From the NCBI RefSeq assembly GCF_015352455.1, contig NZ_JADKPN010000007.1, positions 1 to 64,000 on the forward strand: DNA of 64,000 bases. Reading direction: 5' to 3'. How positions within the stretch are numbered: position 1 is the first letter of the stretch; every line of letters begins with the position of its first letter. A program made the position numbers and the translations under genes. Below the pieces are notes generated by a model. That model made no database searches. It saw only the letters and a list, made by a program, of their open reading frames with translations, and was not told the DNA's origin. Positions 1 to 9,210 of this stretch are shown piece by piece. This DNA is from Nocardioides islandensis. Its GTDB lineage: Bacteria > Actinomycetota > Actinomycetes > Propionibacteriales > Nocardioidaceae.

Positions 1-428
1 AGCTGGTCGTCGACCCACCGGGCGCTGGGCAACGGGAGGGTGCGGGTCTGCTGGGCGACCCGGCGGGCCTGCCAGGCCGGCACCCGCAGCGCCTGGACCC
101 TCCGCCACAGCCGCGGGTGCCGGTGCACCAGGTCCAGGGCGTCGCCGATCAGCGCGGCGGCCGCCCCGGGGGTGATCCGCAGCCGCACCGCGAGTGGTTC
201 GGCGGTGAACGCCGCCACCTCCGGTGTCCCGTCCCCACCCAGCGCCTCGGGGGACTCCAGGACGTTCGAGCGGTCGGTCGCGGGGTGCAGCACCGCCCAC
301 TGGTAGGCCAACGCCAGCTTCCGCGCCGTCGCCCGTCGCTCCTCGGCATCGCTGTCGGAGAGCGCATCGAGCACACCGCTGGGATCGAGGTCGACGACCT
401 CGAACCGCTCCACCACCGCCGTGCTCAT
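1..428 (-). CDS. DUF222 / HNH endonuclease family protein, C-terminus cut by window edge
   Basis: A minus-strand frame opens with ATG at 428 and stays open to base 1, giving about 142 residues. The protein begins MSTAVVERFEVVDLDPSG and contains GAAAALIGDALDLVHRHP followed by a WRRVQALRVPAWQARRVA-type segment. This pattern is typical of the DUF222 (13E12-repeat) proteins that are multicopy in Nocardioides and related actinobacteria and usually carry an HNH nuclease domain at the C-terminus. That nuclease part, if present, lies outside the window. These proteins are often linked to mobile DNA, which fits the IS110 remnant beside it. The precise role of the family is not established. Confidence 0.75.
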   Translation of the reverse strand, partial: MSTAVVERFEVVDLDPSGVLDALSDSDAEERRATARKLALAYQWAVLHPATDRSNVLESPEALGGDGTPEVAAFTAEPLAVRLRITPGAAAALIGDALDLVHRHPRLWRRVQALRVPAWQARRVAQQTRTLPLPSARWVDDQ

Positions 429-527
429 GTACCCACCCAAGCACCGACCACCGACAGTCCCCCTGCCTCAGAACCCCTTGTCCACAGTGAGAATCAGGCT
501 GTTTGATCCGCGAGGATTGGGCCGTGT

Positions 528-595
528 TTCCCGGCCGGTTGACCCGCTTGTCCACTGGCTTCGTGCCTTGCTCTTGATCCGTCACCGGCCGGGAA
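528..595. repeat. 12-bp perfect inverted repeat, 44-bp spacer
   Basis: TTCCCGGCCGGT (528-539) and ACCGGCCGGGAA (584-595) are exact inverted copies in the gap between the DUF222 gene and the IS110 remnant. It may be a terminator-like hairpin or part of the insertion target. No gene is visible in 429-628 on either strand. Confidence 0.5.
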
Positions 596-628
596 GTGGC
601 GCGCACCGGCCGGACGGAGTGTGACCTG

Positions 629-1696
629 ATAGGAGCTTGGCCGCGCCTCGTCACTGTGCTGTCCGCCCGACCGGCTGCTGTGCGCCGTCCCATCGATAGG
701 CAGAGAAGGGCGGCAACACCCATGGTAGGAACCACTCGATCGCACCAAACGATCACCGGTGGCGTAGACACTCACGCCGATACCCATACCGCGGCGGCAC
801 TGGACCCGGTGGGTCGCCTGCTCGGTCACCACACCTTCCCCGCGAGCGTGACCGGATACCAGCGGTTGCTGGACTGGCTCGGCGGGTTCGGTGAGGTCGG
901 CATCGGCGGTGTCGAGGGCACCGGCCCCTACGGCGCCGGCCTGGCCCGACACCTGACCGCCCAGGGGATCGAGATCGTCGAGGTCGACCGCCCCAACCGG
1001 CGAACCCGTCGTCGTGAGGGCAAGTCCGACCCGATCGACGCGATCGCCGCAGCGCGCGCGGTGCTGGCCGGAACCGCCACCGGAACCCCCAAGACCCGCA
1101 CCGGTGTGGTGGAGGCGATCCGCGTACTCCGCGTACTCCGCGTGGCTAGAAGCGGCGCCATCAAGGCCCACACCGCCGCGATCAACGCGCTGCACCAGAT
1201 GACCATCACCGCACCCGACCCGCTGCGCGACCAGCTGATCGGGCTCAGCTCGGTTCGCCTGGTCACCACCTGCAGCCGACTGCGACCCGGCGAGAACCTG
1301 GCCGACCCCGACCAGGCGGTCAAGCTCGCACTGCGGCGCCTGGCCCGGCGCTGTCAGCAACTCCACGACGAGATCCGGCAGGCCGACCACGACCTCCGGT
1401 CGTTGATCAGCACCACCGCACCCCAGCTCATCGCCCGAACCGGTGTCGGACCCGAAGTCGCCGGACCGGCATCGACTGAACAGAGGCGGCGACCGCGCCG
1501 CCAACAGCGCCCTTCACACCGTCGTCATCGTCCGAATGCGCTACCACCAGCCCACCCGCGACTACGTCGCTCGACGCCGCCAGCAAGGCCTCAGCAACCG
1601 CGAAATCAGTCGCTGCCTCAAACGCTACGTCGCCCGAGAACTCCTCCCCCTGATCCGAAAAGCCCTCACCAACTCCCCTTGACGATCTATAGGAGC
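629..1696 (+). mobile_element. Decayed IS110-family insertion sequence
   Basis: The transposase remnant (722-1682) is bracketed by the same octamer ATAGGAGC at 629-636 and 1689-1696, lying close to the gene on the right and about 90 bp from it on the left. IS110 elements lack terminal inverted repeats and recombine at short core sequences, so this pair is a plausible element boundary (inference). In the IS110 group, the non-coding left end encodes the bridge RNA that guides target choice. The corresponding stretch here is about 637-721. With the transposase broken, the copy should be immobile. Confidence 0.6.
722..1682 (+). pseudogene. IS110-family transposase, internal deletion with frameshift
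   Basis: The ATG at 722 is preceded by a GAGAAGGG ribosome-binding site. The N-terminal DEDD RuvC-like domain is intact: GVDTHADTH (Asp16), the VEGTG segment (Glu65), and KSDPIDAIAA (Asp103 and Asp106). After GVGPEVAG, near base 1464, the frame shifts. The conserved C-terminus (RHRLNRGGDRAANSALHTV, then RMRYHQPTRDYVARR) continues one frame over to the stop at 1682. About 30-35 residues expected between these blocks are missing, including the region that normally holds the catalytic serine of the Transposase_20 domain (family knowledge). A 9-bp duplication also makes IRVLRVLRVA where one RVL would be expected. The gene is almost certainly inactive. Confidence 0.85.
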
Positions 1697-1716
1697 CTCA
1701 AGGGATTCCCGGCACC

Positions 1717-1796
1717 GGTCTCGTGACGGGACTTCGTCCCTCCTCGACCAGCGGATGTTGCCGGGTCTCGTGACGGGACTTCGTCCCTCCTCGACC
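1717..1796. repeat. Two identical 33-bp intergenic repeats
   Basis: GGTCTCGTGACGGGACTTCG and the following 13 bases occur at 1717-1749 and again exactly at 1764-1796, a period of 47 bp. Each copy contains GGGAC-TTC-GTCCC, a small hairpin, and ends CTCGACC. The intergenic block at 44094-44137 has the same GGTCTCG...ACGGG...CTCGACC skeleton, so this looks like a dispersed genomic repeat family. Confidence 0.7.
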
Positions 1797-1891
1797 GGCG
1801 GGCGACCTGCCCGTTGTGTCAGCGAGCCGACAGACGCCGGGCGGCCGGAGGGCGCACAGTAGGGGCGCTTCTTGTGGGGAGGAGCAACGTC

Positions 1892-1927
1892 GAGCGGGTG
1901 TCGGTCCTCCGGGATCGACACCCGCTC
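1892..1927 (-). terminator. Hairpin terminator downstream of prfB
   Basis: GAGCGGGTGTCG (1892-1903) pairs perfectly with CGACACCCGCTC (1916-1927) around a 12-nt loop. It begins 20 bp after the prfB stop codon. There is no U-tract, which is common for terminators in high-GC actinobacteria. Confidence 0.6.
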
Positions 1928-1946
1928 CCGTACGTCGGGACCAGCG

Positions 1947-3065
1947 TCAGTTCTCGGCGGCGCGCTCGGCGCCACGGCGCCAGCGGATGCCCGCCTCGAT
2001 GAAGGCGTCGATGTCGCCGTCGAAGACGGCCTGCGGGTTGCCGACCTCGTAGCCGGTGCGCAGGTCCTTGACCATCTGGTACGGGTTCAGCACGTAGTTG
2101 CGCATCTGGTCGCCCCAGGTCGCCTGCACGTCGCCCTTCAGGTCCTTGAGCTCGGCGGCCTCCTCGGCCTTTTTGATCGCCAGCAGCTTGGCCTTGAGGA
2201 TCACCATCGCGGAGGCCTTGTTCTGAAGCTGCGACTTCTCGTTCTGGCAGGAGACGACCGTGCCGGTGGGGATGTGCGTGAGCCGGACCGCGGAGTCGGT
2301 GGTGTTGACCGACTGACCGCCCGGACCGGACGACCGGAACACGTCCACGCGGATGTCCTCGTCGGGGATGTCGATCTCGTCGGTCTGCTCCAGCACCGGC
2401 ACGACCTCGACGGCGGCGAACGACGTCTGGCGGCGGCCCTGGTTGTCGAAGGGGCTGATCCGCACCAGGCGGTGCGTGCCCGCCTCGACCGACAAGGTCC
2501 CATAGGCGTACGGCGCGTGGATGGCGAAGGTGGCCGACTTCAGGCCGGCTTCCTCGGCGTAGGAGGTGTCGAAGACCTCGACGGGGTACCTGTGCTGCTC
2601 GGCCCACCGGACGTACATCCGCATCAGCATCTCGGCGAAGTCCGCGGCGTCCACGCCCCCGGCGCCGGAGCGCACGGTGATGAGGGCCTCGCGCATGTCG
2701 TACTCACCCGACAGCAGGGTGCGGACCTCGAGCGCCTCGACGGACTTCTTCACCTTGCCGAGCTCGACCTCGGCCTCGGCCAGGGACGCCGCGTCGTCGA
2801 CCTCCTGGCCGAGCTCGACCAGCGCCTCGAGGTCCCCGATCCGGCTGTCCAGGTCCGAGAAGCGGTCCAGCTCGCCCTGGAGGGCCGAGAGCCGGCCGGT
2901 GACCCGGGTGGCGTTGGCCTGGTCGTCCCACAGGTCCGGCGCCGCGACCTGCTCACCGAGGTCGGCGATCTCGCGGCGCATGCCGTCGAGGTCGAGCACC
3001 TGACCGATCGTGCTCATCGTCGCCCGGAGCTGCTTGATCTGGGTGTCGTAATCGGGTCCTGCCAC
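1947..3065 (-). CDS. prfB: Peptide chain release factor 2 (RF2)
   Basis: A 372-residue class I release factor that ends translation at UGA and UAA. The stop-codon recognition tripeptide SPF is at residues 204-206, and the GGQ motif that triggers peptidyl-tRNA hydrolysis is at 249-251 ([12 protein letters not shown]). I chose the GTG at 3065 because the protein then begins [17 protein letters not shown] as in actinobacterial RF2, and because a TAGCCT box ends 8 nt upstream, suggesting a leaderless mRNA. The frame is continuous, so there is no programmed +1 frameshift with an internal UGA as in E. coli. It is divergent from the membrane protein gene at 3145. Confidence 0.97.
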   Translation of the reverse strand: MAGPDYDTQIKQLRATMSTIGQVLDLDGMRREIADLGEQVAAPDLWDDQANATRVTGRLSALQGELDRFSDLDSRIGDLEALVELGQEVDDAASLAEAEVELGKVKKSVEALEVRTLLSGEYDMREALITVRSGAGGVDAADFAEMLMRMYVRWAEQHRYPVEVFDTSYAEEAGLKSATFAIHAPYAYGTLSVEAGTHRLVRISPFDNQGRRQTSFAAVEVVPVLEQTDEIDIPDEDIRVDVFRSSGPGGQSVNTTDSAVRLTHIPTGTVVSCQNEKSQLQNKASAMVILKAKLLAIKKAEEAAELKDLKGDVQATWGDQMRNYVLNPYQMVKDLRTGYEVGNPQAVFDGDIDAFIEAGIRWRRGAERAAEN

Positions 3066-3144
3066 GAGGAGCAAGGCTACGGGGCGGGAGAAGACCCGGC
3101 GAATCACCCGCAACCGGCCGCCGCCGACACCTATCCTCGGCGCC

Positions 3145-4686
3145 ATGACGGAGTACGGGGGTTACTCAGCCCCGCCAGTGCCACCTCCGCCTGGCGACGA
3201 GGATGAGAAGAAGTCCGACCAACCGGTCGAGATCCCGTTGTGGGCGATCGTCGCCGCCGGGGTGGTCGCCCTCGCCCTCGTGGTCGTCGCCGCTGTGATG
3301 GTCCTGCGTCCGCCCGGCCGGGACGAGGGTCCGGTCGGTCCGCTGCCGACCTCCAAGCCGTCGTACCCCGCGACGTGGAACCCCAAGATCAAGCCGATCG
3401 CCGACAAGGCGGCCGTCATGCGCAGCCTGGACTTCGACCACCCGGTGCCGGTGCGCTTCCTGACGTCGAAGAAGTTCGACAAGACGCTGACCGGCGAGGG
3501 TGAGGAGTTCACCCGGGAGGACCGTGCCCAGCTGGAGCACCAGACCGCCCTGCTCCGCGCGCTGGGCCTGGTCACCGGCGACCTGGACCTGGCGGAGGCG
3601 GCCTCGAGCGGGTCAAGCGGCGGCGTGCTCGCGTACTACGACTTCGAGGACGAGCGGATCACGGTCCGGGGGAAGAAGATCACGCCGGCCGTCCGGGTCA
3701 CCCTGGTCCACGAGCTCACGCACGTGCTCGACGACCAGAACTTCCAGGTCGGCGACCGGCTCGACAAGCTCGAGAAGCAGGCGGAGAAGGGTCCCGACAC
3801 CCCCGCCGCCGCCGTGCTCCGCGCGATGGTCGAGGGGGACGCCCGGCGGGTGGAGTCGGTCTACCGGGGCTCGTTGCGCGAGGCCGACCGCCGGGTGCTC
3901 GCCCGGTACGAGCACCGCCAGTTCGTCGAGGCCCAGGAGCGCGTCGGCGACGACGTACCTCCCCTCTTGGTCACGCAGGCCTCAGCGCCGTACGTGCTGG
4001 GTGAGGGACTGATGCAGACCCTGGCGACGAACGGCGGCAACGACTCCGTCGACCGGCTCTTCCGCAAGCCGCCCGTCCACGACTCCATCCTCCTCGACCC
4101 CTACCGCGTCATCAGGCGCGACACCGGGGCGACCAAGGTCGCGGTGCCGTCCCTGGCAGCGGGTGAGAAGGAGTTCGTGTCCGGCGAGCTCGGCGTCCTC
4201 TCCTGGTACTTCATGCTCGCCGAGCGGCTCCCGCTCGGGCAGGCCCTGACCGCCGCCGACGGATGGGGAGGAGACGCGTACGTCGCCTTCGACCGCGGGG
4301 ACACCACCTGCGCGAAGCTGGCCTTCGCCGGCCGCACGAAGGAGGCCACCTCGCGGATGCGCTCCGCGCTGGACCAGTGGGCCGCGGCCGCGCCGGGGGA
4401 GCAGACCGTGACGTCCGCCGGGGGACTCGTGCGCGTCGCGTCCTGCGACCCCGGCACGGGCGTCTCCGATGCCGCCGACACCTCCCAGGCCGCGCTGGGG
4501 CTCCTGGCCACCCGCGCGGCAGCCCTCGTCGCCATCGCCAAGCAGGGGGCGACGCTCGAGGCGGCCTCGTGCGTGGTGTCCAAGCTGCTCGCGACCTTCT
4601 CGGTGGACCAGCTCAACGACCCGGAGTACGTGCAGCTGCCGTCCGTCCAGGCGCAGCTGTACCAGATCGGCGTCTCCTGCCGCTGA
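3145..4686 (+). CDS. Single-pass membrane protein with HExxH metallopeptidase motif
   Basis: A 513-residue protein with a Pro-rich cytoplasmic head, one transmembrane helix at about 32-55, and a large exported region. The segment [17 protein letters not shown] places HELTH at 189-193, a gluzincin-type zinc-binding and catalytic motif, so a metallopeptidase activity outside the membrane is likely. No characterised family is recognised with confidence. The start ATG lies 7 nt after a TATCCT box (3132-3137), consistent with leaderless transcription. The stop codon lies within a hairpin shared with the convergent kinase gene. The substrate is unknown. Confidence 0.7.
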   Translation: MTEYGGYSAPPVPPPPGDEDEKKSDQPVEIPLWAIVAAGVVALALVVVAAVMVLRPPGRDEGPVGPLPTSKPSYPATWNPKIKPIADKAAVMRSLDFDHPVPVRFLTSKKFDKTLTGEGEEFTREDRAQLEHQTALLRALGLVTGDLDLAEAASSGSSGGVLAYYDFEDERITVRGKKITPAVRVTLVHELTHVLDDQNFQVGDRLDKLEKQAEKGPDTPAAAVLRAMVEGDARRVESVYRGSLREADRRVLARYEHRQFVEAQERVGDDVPPLLVTQASAPYVLGEGLMQTLATNGGNDSVDRLFRKPPVHDSILLDPYRVIRRDTGATKVAVPSLAAGEKEFVSGELGVLSWYFMLAERLPLGQALTAADGWGGDAYVAFDRGDTTCAKLAFAGRTKEATSRMRSALDQWAAAAPGEQTVTSAGGLVRVASCDPGTGVSDAADTSQAALGLLATRAAALVAIAKQGATLEAASCVVSKLLATFSVDQLNDPEYVQLPSVQAQLYQIGVSCR

Positions 4687-4699
4687 GGCGACGCCTCAG
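4683..4699. terminator. Bidirectional hairpin containing both opposing stop codons
   Basis: CTGAGGC-GAC-GCCTCAG is a perfect 7-bp stem with a 3-nt loop. Its left arm contains the TGA (4684-4686) of the plus-strand gene, and its right arm contains the stop (4696-4698) of the minus-strand FGGY kinase. Confidence 0.55.
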
Positions 4700-6222
4700 C
4701 GCCTGGCCGAACGCCGGAAGAACCCCTTCTGCGCGGCGTACAGCTTCGGCAGCTCCGCGGCCAGGGCGTCGTACGTCGCGCGGTTGCGCGGGTCGGGCCG
4801 GAACGGCTCGTCGGTGGGCACCGCGCCGCGGACCTCGTCGCGGGTGAGGGCGCCCAGCGCGAGGCCGGCGACGAGTGCGGAGCCGCGCAGCCCCGCCAGC
4901 CAGGGGTCGGTGACTCGGACGACGGTGCGGTCGGTCGCGTCGGCCAGCACCTGGCACCACAGGTCCGAGCGCGCTCCCCCGCCGACCAGGCGGAGGTCGT
5001 CGAGGCGGCCGCCGACGAACCGTTCGGCGGCGCCCAGCAGCCAGGTGGCGTTCAGCGCGACGCCCTCGATCACCGCCCGGGTCAGGTGACCACGTGTGCT
5101 GGTCTCCCCCACGCCGTGGAAGCCCGCCCGCGCGTCGCGGTCGTCGACCGGCGACCGCTCGCCGGTCAGCCACGGGGTGAAGACCACGCCCCCGGCGCCC
5201 GGCGGCGTCGAGCCGGCCTCGGCCAGCAGCTCCTCGTACCCCGTCGTGGGCGCGGTCGTGTCCCGCCACCACTGGAGGTTGCGGCCGGCCGAGTCCTGGT
5301 TGTTGGCCAGCAGGTACGACGCGTTGTCCAGGCCCGGCACGCTGGCCTGCTGGCGGAACACGTCGGTCTTCTTCCTGGCAATCGGAGCGCTGATCCACGC
5401 GGTCGTGCCGATCGATGCGTGCGGCTCGCCCAGCCCGATCGCGCCGGCCCCGACCGCCGCGGCGTGCAGGTCCGGCAGGCCGGTGACCGCCACCGCCGCG
5501 GGCGGGATGCCGAGGTCGGCGGCGACCTCGGGCAGCACCGGTCCGATGACGGAGCCGGTGGCCACGAGCGGCGGTAGCTGCGCCCCGTCCACGCCGGCGA
5601 GCCGGACCAGCACGTCGTCGTACGCGAGCCTGCCGAGGTCGCGGTTGTCGGTGAGCCACGCCGCGGTCATCGACGCCAGGGTGGCGGCCGGCACCCCGGT
5701 GAACCGCATGGTCAGGTAGTCGACCGGCTCGAGCACCCAGCGCGCGCGGGCGAGCACGTCGGGCTCCTCGTGCCGGAGGTACAGCAGGTGCCCGACGGGA
5801 TCCGCGCCCGACGTCGTGGGGATGCCGCCGCTGCGGCGCAGCCAGGTGGCCAGTGGCTTGGGCGCGTACCCGGAGACCGGTCCGCCGACCAGCGCCTTCG
5901 AGTACGGCGCGCCGCGGGTGTCGCTCCAGAGCACGCACGGGCCGACCGGCCGACCCTGGTCGTCGACCGGGATCGTGCTGGCCCACTGGCCCGTGACGCT
6001 GACGGCGACCACTCGGTCGCGGCCGGGCGCGCGGCGTACGGACTCACCGATCACCCGCCACCAGAGCTCGGCGTCCTGGGTGTGAGCGCCACCGTCGCCC
6101 ACGGTCGTCGGCACCGGCGTGTGCTCCCACCAGACGACCTCGCCGCGCACCGTGACGAGCCCGACCTTGGGACCGCCGGTCCCCAGGTCGATCGCGAGGA
6201 CGAGCTCGACTGGATCACTCAT
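4696..6222 (-). CDS. FGGY-family carbohydrate kinase (xylulokinase-like)
   Basis: A 508-residue cytoplasmic sugar kinase of the FGGY family, the usual length for the family. The N-terminal phosphate-binding loop is AIDLGTGGPKVGL (Asp12), and GLPDLHAAAVGAG supplies the likely catalytic base Asp251. The second ATPase domain includes an RLVGGGARSDLWCQ-like nucleotide-binding segment. The substrate cannot be read from sequence; xylulokinase is the nearest general description. Its ATG overlaps the stop of the upstream PLP enzyme as ATGA (6219-6222), so the two are translationally coupled and probably act in one pathway. Confidence 0.85.
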   Translation of the reverse strand: MSDPVELVLAIDLGTGGPKVGLVTVRGEVVWWEHTPVPTTVGDGGAHTQDAELWWRVIGESVRRAPGRDRVVAVSVTGQWASTIPVDDQGRPVGPCVLWSDTRGAPYSKALVGGPVSGYAPKPLATWLRRSGGIPTTSGADPVGHLLYLRHEEPDVLARARWVLEPVDYLTMRFTGVPAATLASMTAAWLTDNRDLGRLAYDDVLVRLAGVDGAQLPPLVATGSVIGPVLPEVAADLGIPPAAVAVTGLPDLHAAAVGAGAIGLGEPHASIGTTAWISAPIARKKTDVFRQQASVPGLDNASYLLANNQDSAGRNLQWWRDTTAPTTGYEELLAEAGSTPPGAGGVVFTPWLTGERSPVDDRDARAGFHGVGETSTRGHLTRAVIEGVALNATWLLGAAERFVGGRLDDLRLVGGGARSDLWCQVLADATDRTVVRVTDPWLAGLRGSALVAGLALGALTRDEVRGAVPTDEPFRPDPRNRATYDALAAELPKLYAAQKGFFRRSARR

Positions 6223-7631
6223 GGGGCCGGAGGCAGGGCCTGCTGCTTGTCGAGCATGTCGTCCATGACCATCACGATGAAGTCGGAGGTGGCCTGGTCG
6301 AGGCCGCCGGCCACGCCGCCGTAGATGGCGCCGGAGAACGCCTCCTCGCCGGCCGCGTGCTTCTCGTGCGCGTAGGCGACGGCGTCGGCCAGGTCGGCGG
6401 CGAACGCGTCGACGACGCCGGCGCGGGTCTGTGGGCGGGTGACGGCCATGTGGATCGCGTTGGGGTACTGCTGGCCGTTGAACCGCCAGCCCTTCGGGCC
6501 GAGGAAGTCGACGAGGTGGTAGATCTCGAACTCGTCGCTGGTGAAGGAGAAGCAGAACGTCGGCGCGCCGGCCGTGCCGTCGCCCATGATCCGCAGCTCG
6601 GGGTGCGACCGGACGACGTCCATCATCGAGGCGGCGGTCTCGAAGATCTCGACCGCGTGCTCGCGGTAGCCCTCACGGCCCAGGGACACCATCGCGGCCC
6701 ACGTGCTCGCGATCAGGCCGCCGGAGCGGGAGCCCTCCATGCCGGGCGACATGTACTTGCCGCCCGACCAGTCGAGCAGGTGGAAGTACTGCGCGTTGCG
6801 CAGCGCCTTGTCGCGGAACAGCAGCGTCGAGGAGCCCTTGAACGCGTAGCCGTACTTGTGGGTGTCCGCCGAGATCGTCGTGACGCCCGAGACCCGGAAG
6901 TCGAACTCCGGGATCTTCAGCCCGGCGTCCTCGGCGAACGGCAGGATGAAGCCACCAAGACAGGCGTCCACGTGCATGCCGACGCCCCGCTCCGCGGCCA
7001 GCGCCGCGAGCTCCGCGATCGGGTCGATGGTGCCGTAGGCGTAGTTCCCGGCCGAGCCCATGATCGCGATGGTGTTCTCGTCGATGAGCCCGGCCACGGC
7101 GTCCAGGTCCACGGCCGTGGTCCGGGGGTCGACCGGCGCCACCCGCATCTCGATGCCGAACAGGTGGCAGCCCTTGTCGAACGCCGCGTGCCCGGTCTCC
7201 GGCTTCACGAAGTTCGGCTGCGTGACGCCGCGGGTCTCGCGGGCGTGCTCGCGGTAGGCGACGAGCGCGTGCAGGATGCTCCCGGTGCCGCCGGTCGTGA
7301 CCAGCCCGGCCGGCGCACCGTCCTCCACCGCGTCGGCGTGCAGCAGGTCGAGGGCCATCGCGATGACCTCGCCCTCGTACTTGGTCTGGCTGGGGCACAT
7401 GTCCCGCTGCAGGGCGTTGACGTGGGCGTACATCCCGAACGCCTCGTTGAGGAACTCGTAGTGCTCGTGGTCGCCGCAGTACATCGTCCCGGAGATCTTC
7501 CCGGTCTCCCAGAACGCGTCCTCCTCGGTCGCCATCTCCCGCATCTCGGCGAGGACGTCGGTCCGCGGCCGGCCGTGCTCGGGGAGGGTGCGGTTCACGG
7601 CGTACCGATCGGCGTACGGGTAGTCGTTCAC
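6219..7631 (-). CDS. PLP-dependent lyase, sphingosine-1-phosphate lyase-like
   Basis: A 470-residue fold-type I PLP enzyme (group II decarboxylase family). Several blocks match the sphingosine-1-phosphate lyase branch closely: TTGGTGSILHA, HVDACLGGFI, FDFRVSGVTTISADTHKYGY with the Schiff-base lysine at 259, and a C-terminal GAIYG segment. The membrane helix of eukaryotic lyases is absent. The expected chemistry is retro-aldol cleavage of a phosphorylated amino alcohol, although decarboxylation cannot be excluded. The GTG at 7631 is preceded by TAGGAT 8 nt upstream, suggesting a leaderless mRNA. It is the first gene of a two-gene operon with the FGGY kinase. Confidence 0.85.
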   Translation of the reverse strand: MNDYPYADRYAVNRTLPEHGRPRTDVLAEMREMATEEDAFWETGKISGTMYCGDHEHYEFLNEAFGMYAHVNALQRDMCPSQTKYEGEVIAMALDLLHADAVEDGAPAGLVTTGGTGSILHALVAYREHARETRGVTQPNFVKPETGHAAFDKGCHLFGIEMRVAPVDPRTTAVDLDAVAGLIDENTIAIMGSAGNYAYGTIDPIAELAALAAERGVGMHVDACLGGFILPFAEDAGLKIPEFDFRVSGVTTISADTHKYGYAFKGSSTLLFRDKALRNAQYFHLLDWSGGKYMSPGMEGSRSGGLIASTWAAMVSLGREGYREHAVEIFETAASMMDVVRSHPELRIMGDGTAGAPTFCFSFTSDEFEIYHLVDFLGPKGWRFNGQQYPNAIHMAVTRPQTRAGVVDAFAADLADAVAYAHEKHAAGEEAFSGAIYGGVAGGLDQATSDFIVMVMDDMLDKQQALPPAP

Positions 7632-7667
7632 GAACCCGGATCCTACGGATGGGGCACACTCGCCCCC

Positions 7668-8477
7668 ATGACCGAAGGCACAGCAGCCGACACCAGCTGG
7701 CTCGAGTCCATGCCCGAGGTCTACGACCGGTGCCTCGGGCTGGCCACGTTCGCGCCCTTCGCCGCGGACATCTCGCTCCGGGCGCTCGAGCTGCCGCACG
7801 CCCGCGTCCTCGAGCTGGCCGCGGGCACGGGCATCGTCACCGCCGGCCTCGTCGAGGCGCTGCCGGACGCCGAGATCGTGGCGACCGACCTGAACCAGGC
7901 GATGGTCACCTACGCCTCGTCGCGCACGCCGGGGCCGACCTGGGAGGTGGCCGACGCGCAGGAGCTGCGGTACGCCGACGGCTCCTTCGACCTGGTCGTC
8001 TGCCAGTTCGGGGTGATGTTCCTGCCCGACCGCGTCGGCGCGTACCGCGGCGTGCGCCGGGTGCTCGCGCCGGGCGGCTCCTTCCTCTTCAACGCCTGGG
8101 ACACCCTCGAGACCCACGAGGTCGAGGCCGCCGTCATCGACGCCCTGGCCGAGCTGATCCCCGACGACCCGCCGGACTTCCTGCGCCGGGTGCCGCACGG
8201 GTACGCCGACCCGAACCGGATCCGCGCCGACGTCCAGGCCGCCGGCCTCCACGTCGCCGAGCTGGAGCGGGTCGAGCTGGTCGGGCGGGCCCCGTCGGCG
8301 AAGGTGCTGGCCGAGGGCTACTGCCTCGGCACCCCGCTGCGCTTCGAGATCCAGGAGCGGGCCGAGCTCGGCGACATCGTGCCGAAGCTGACCAAGGCCC
8401 TGGCCCGCCGCCTCGGCGACGGGCTCATCGAGGGGTCCATGGCGGCGTACGTCGTCCGCGCGACCAAGCCCGAGTAG
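7668..8477 (+). CDS. Class I SAM-dependent methyltransferase
   Basis: A 269-residue Rossmann-fold methyltransferase. Motif I is VLELAAGTG at residues 47-55; the acidic end of strand 2 is VATDLNQAM, and the post-motif segment is FDLVVCQFGVMF, typical of Methyltransf_11/25 proteins. It is divergent from the PLP lyase with only 36 bp between the two starts, so the promoters must overlap. The substrate is unknown. A similar but not identical methyltransferase lies at 22640-23470. Confidence 0.85.
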   Translation: MTEGTAADTSWLESMPEVYDRCLGLATFAPFAADISLRALELPHARVLELAAGTGIVTAGLVEALPDAEIVATDLNQAMVTYASSRTPGPTWEVADAQELRYADGSFDLVVCQFGVMFLPDRVGAYRGVRRVLAPGGSFLFNAWDTLETHEVEAAVIDALAELIPDDPPDFLRRVPHGYADPNRIRADVQAAGLHVAELERVELVGRAPSAKVLAEGYCLGTPLRFEIQERAELGDIVPKLTKALARRLGDGLIEGSMAAYVVRATKPE

Positions 8478-8498
8478 GGCCCCGACGGGAGACGACCG

Positions 8499-9206
8499 GT
8501 GTTCCACCCCTGGGGTACCTCACACCTGGTCGTCCTGGGTGTGTTCGCCGTCGGCGTGGTGGTGCTGCTCGCGATCGGCCCGCTCGTGCGCGGCCGGCCC
8601 GTCGAGCGACCGCTCGCCGTCGCGCTCGCCGCCGGCAACATCGTGCTCGGCCTGATCGGGACCGTCACCGAGTTCGGCGACGGGTCGTTCAAGGGGAACC
8701 TCCCGCTCCAGCTGTGCGACTTCGCCTGGGTCCCCGTCGCGTGGGCGCTGCTCACCCGTCACCCGCTGGCCCTCGCGCTCGCCTACTACTGGGGGCTGAC
8801 CCTCTCCCTCCAGGCGATGGCCCAGCCGACGCTCGACGAGGCCTTCCCCGACCCGAACTTCTTCGCCTTCTGGGGCAAGCACGTGCTGCTGGTCTGGGGC
8901 GCGGTCTACGCGACGCTGACGCTCCGCCAGGGACCCGACTGGCGCGGGTACCGGCGGGCCGTGGCCGCGACCGCCCTCTGGGTCGGCGTCGCGATGTCGG
9001 TCAACGGCCTGCTCGACACCAACTACGGCTACTTCAACGCCAAGCCGGAGGGCACCGTCCTCGACTACCTCGGCCCCTGGCCCTGGTACCTGCTCGCCGA
9101 GGTCGCCATCGTCGCCGGCGGCTGGGCGCTGATCACCATCCCCTGGATGCGGAACCGCAGACCGTCCGGGACCGATGTAACACCGGGGACCACTCGCGAC
9201 AGGTAG
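8499..9206 (+). CDS. TIGR02206/YwaF-family integral membrane protein
   Basis: A 235-residue hydrophobic protein with about six transmembrane segments and the conserved-looking stretches LPLQLCDFAWV, YYWGLTLSLQA and DTNYGYFNAKP, matching the YwaF-like (TIGR02206) membrane family of unknown function. The start is GTG at 8499, behind a GGGAGA Shine-Dalgarno. It follows the methyltransferase by 21 bp and is probably co-transcribed with it. Confidence 0.75.
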   Translation: MFHPWGTSHLVVLGVFAVGVVVLLAIGPLVRGRPVERPLAVALAAGNIVLGLIGTVTEFGDGSFKGNLPLQLCDFAWVPVAWALLTRHPLALALAYYWGLTLSLQAMAQPTLDEAFPDPNFFAFWGKHVLLVWGAVYATLTLRQGPDWRGYRRAVAATALWVGVAMSVNGLLDTNYGYFNAKPEGTVLDYLGPWPWYLLAEVAIVAGGWALITIPWMRNRRPSGTDVTPGTTRDR

Positions 9207-9210
9207 GGGC

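Noticed and set aside
1947-3065. Programmed frameshift in prfB
   Set aside because: The frame is uninterrupted from the GTG to the stop, with no internal TGA or slippery site.
6357-7667. Plus-strand open extension upstream of the methyltransferase at 7668
   Set aside because: It is antisense to the PLP lyase, whose motifs are unmistakable; the methyltransferase fold begins only at 7668.
7632-8507. N-terminal extension of the PLP lyase up to base 8507
   Set aside because: The added residues are antisense to the methyltransferase and lack family similarity; GTG 7631 gives the expected N-terminus and has a -10 box.
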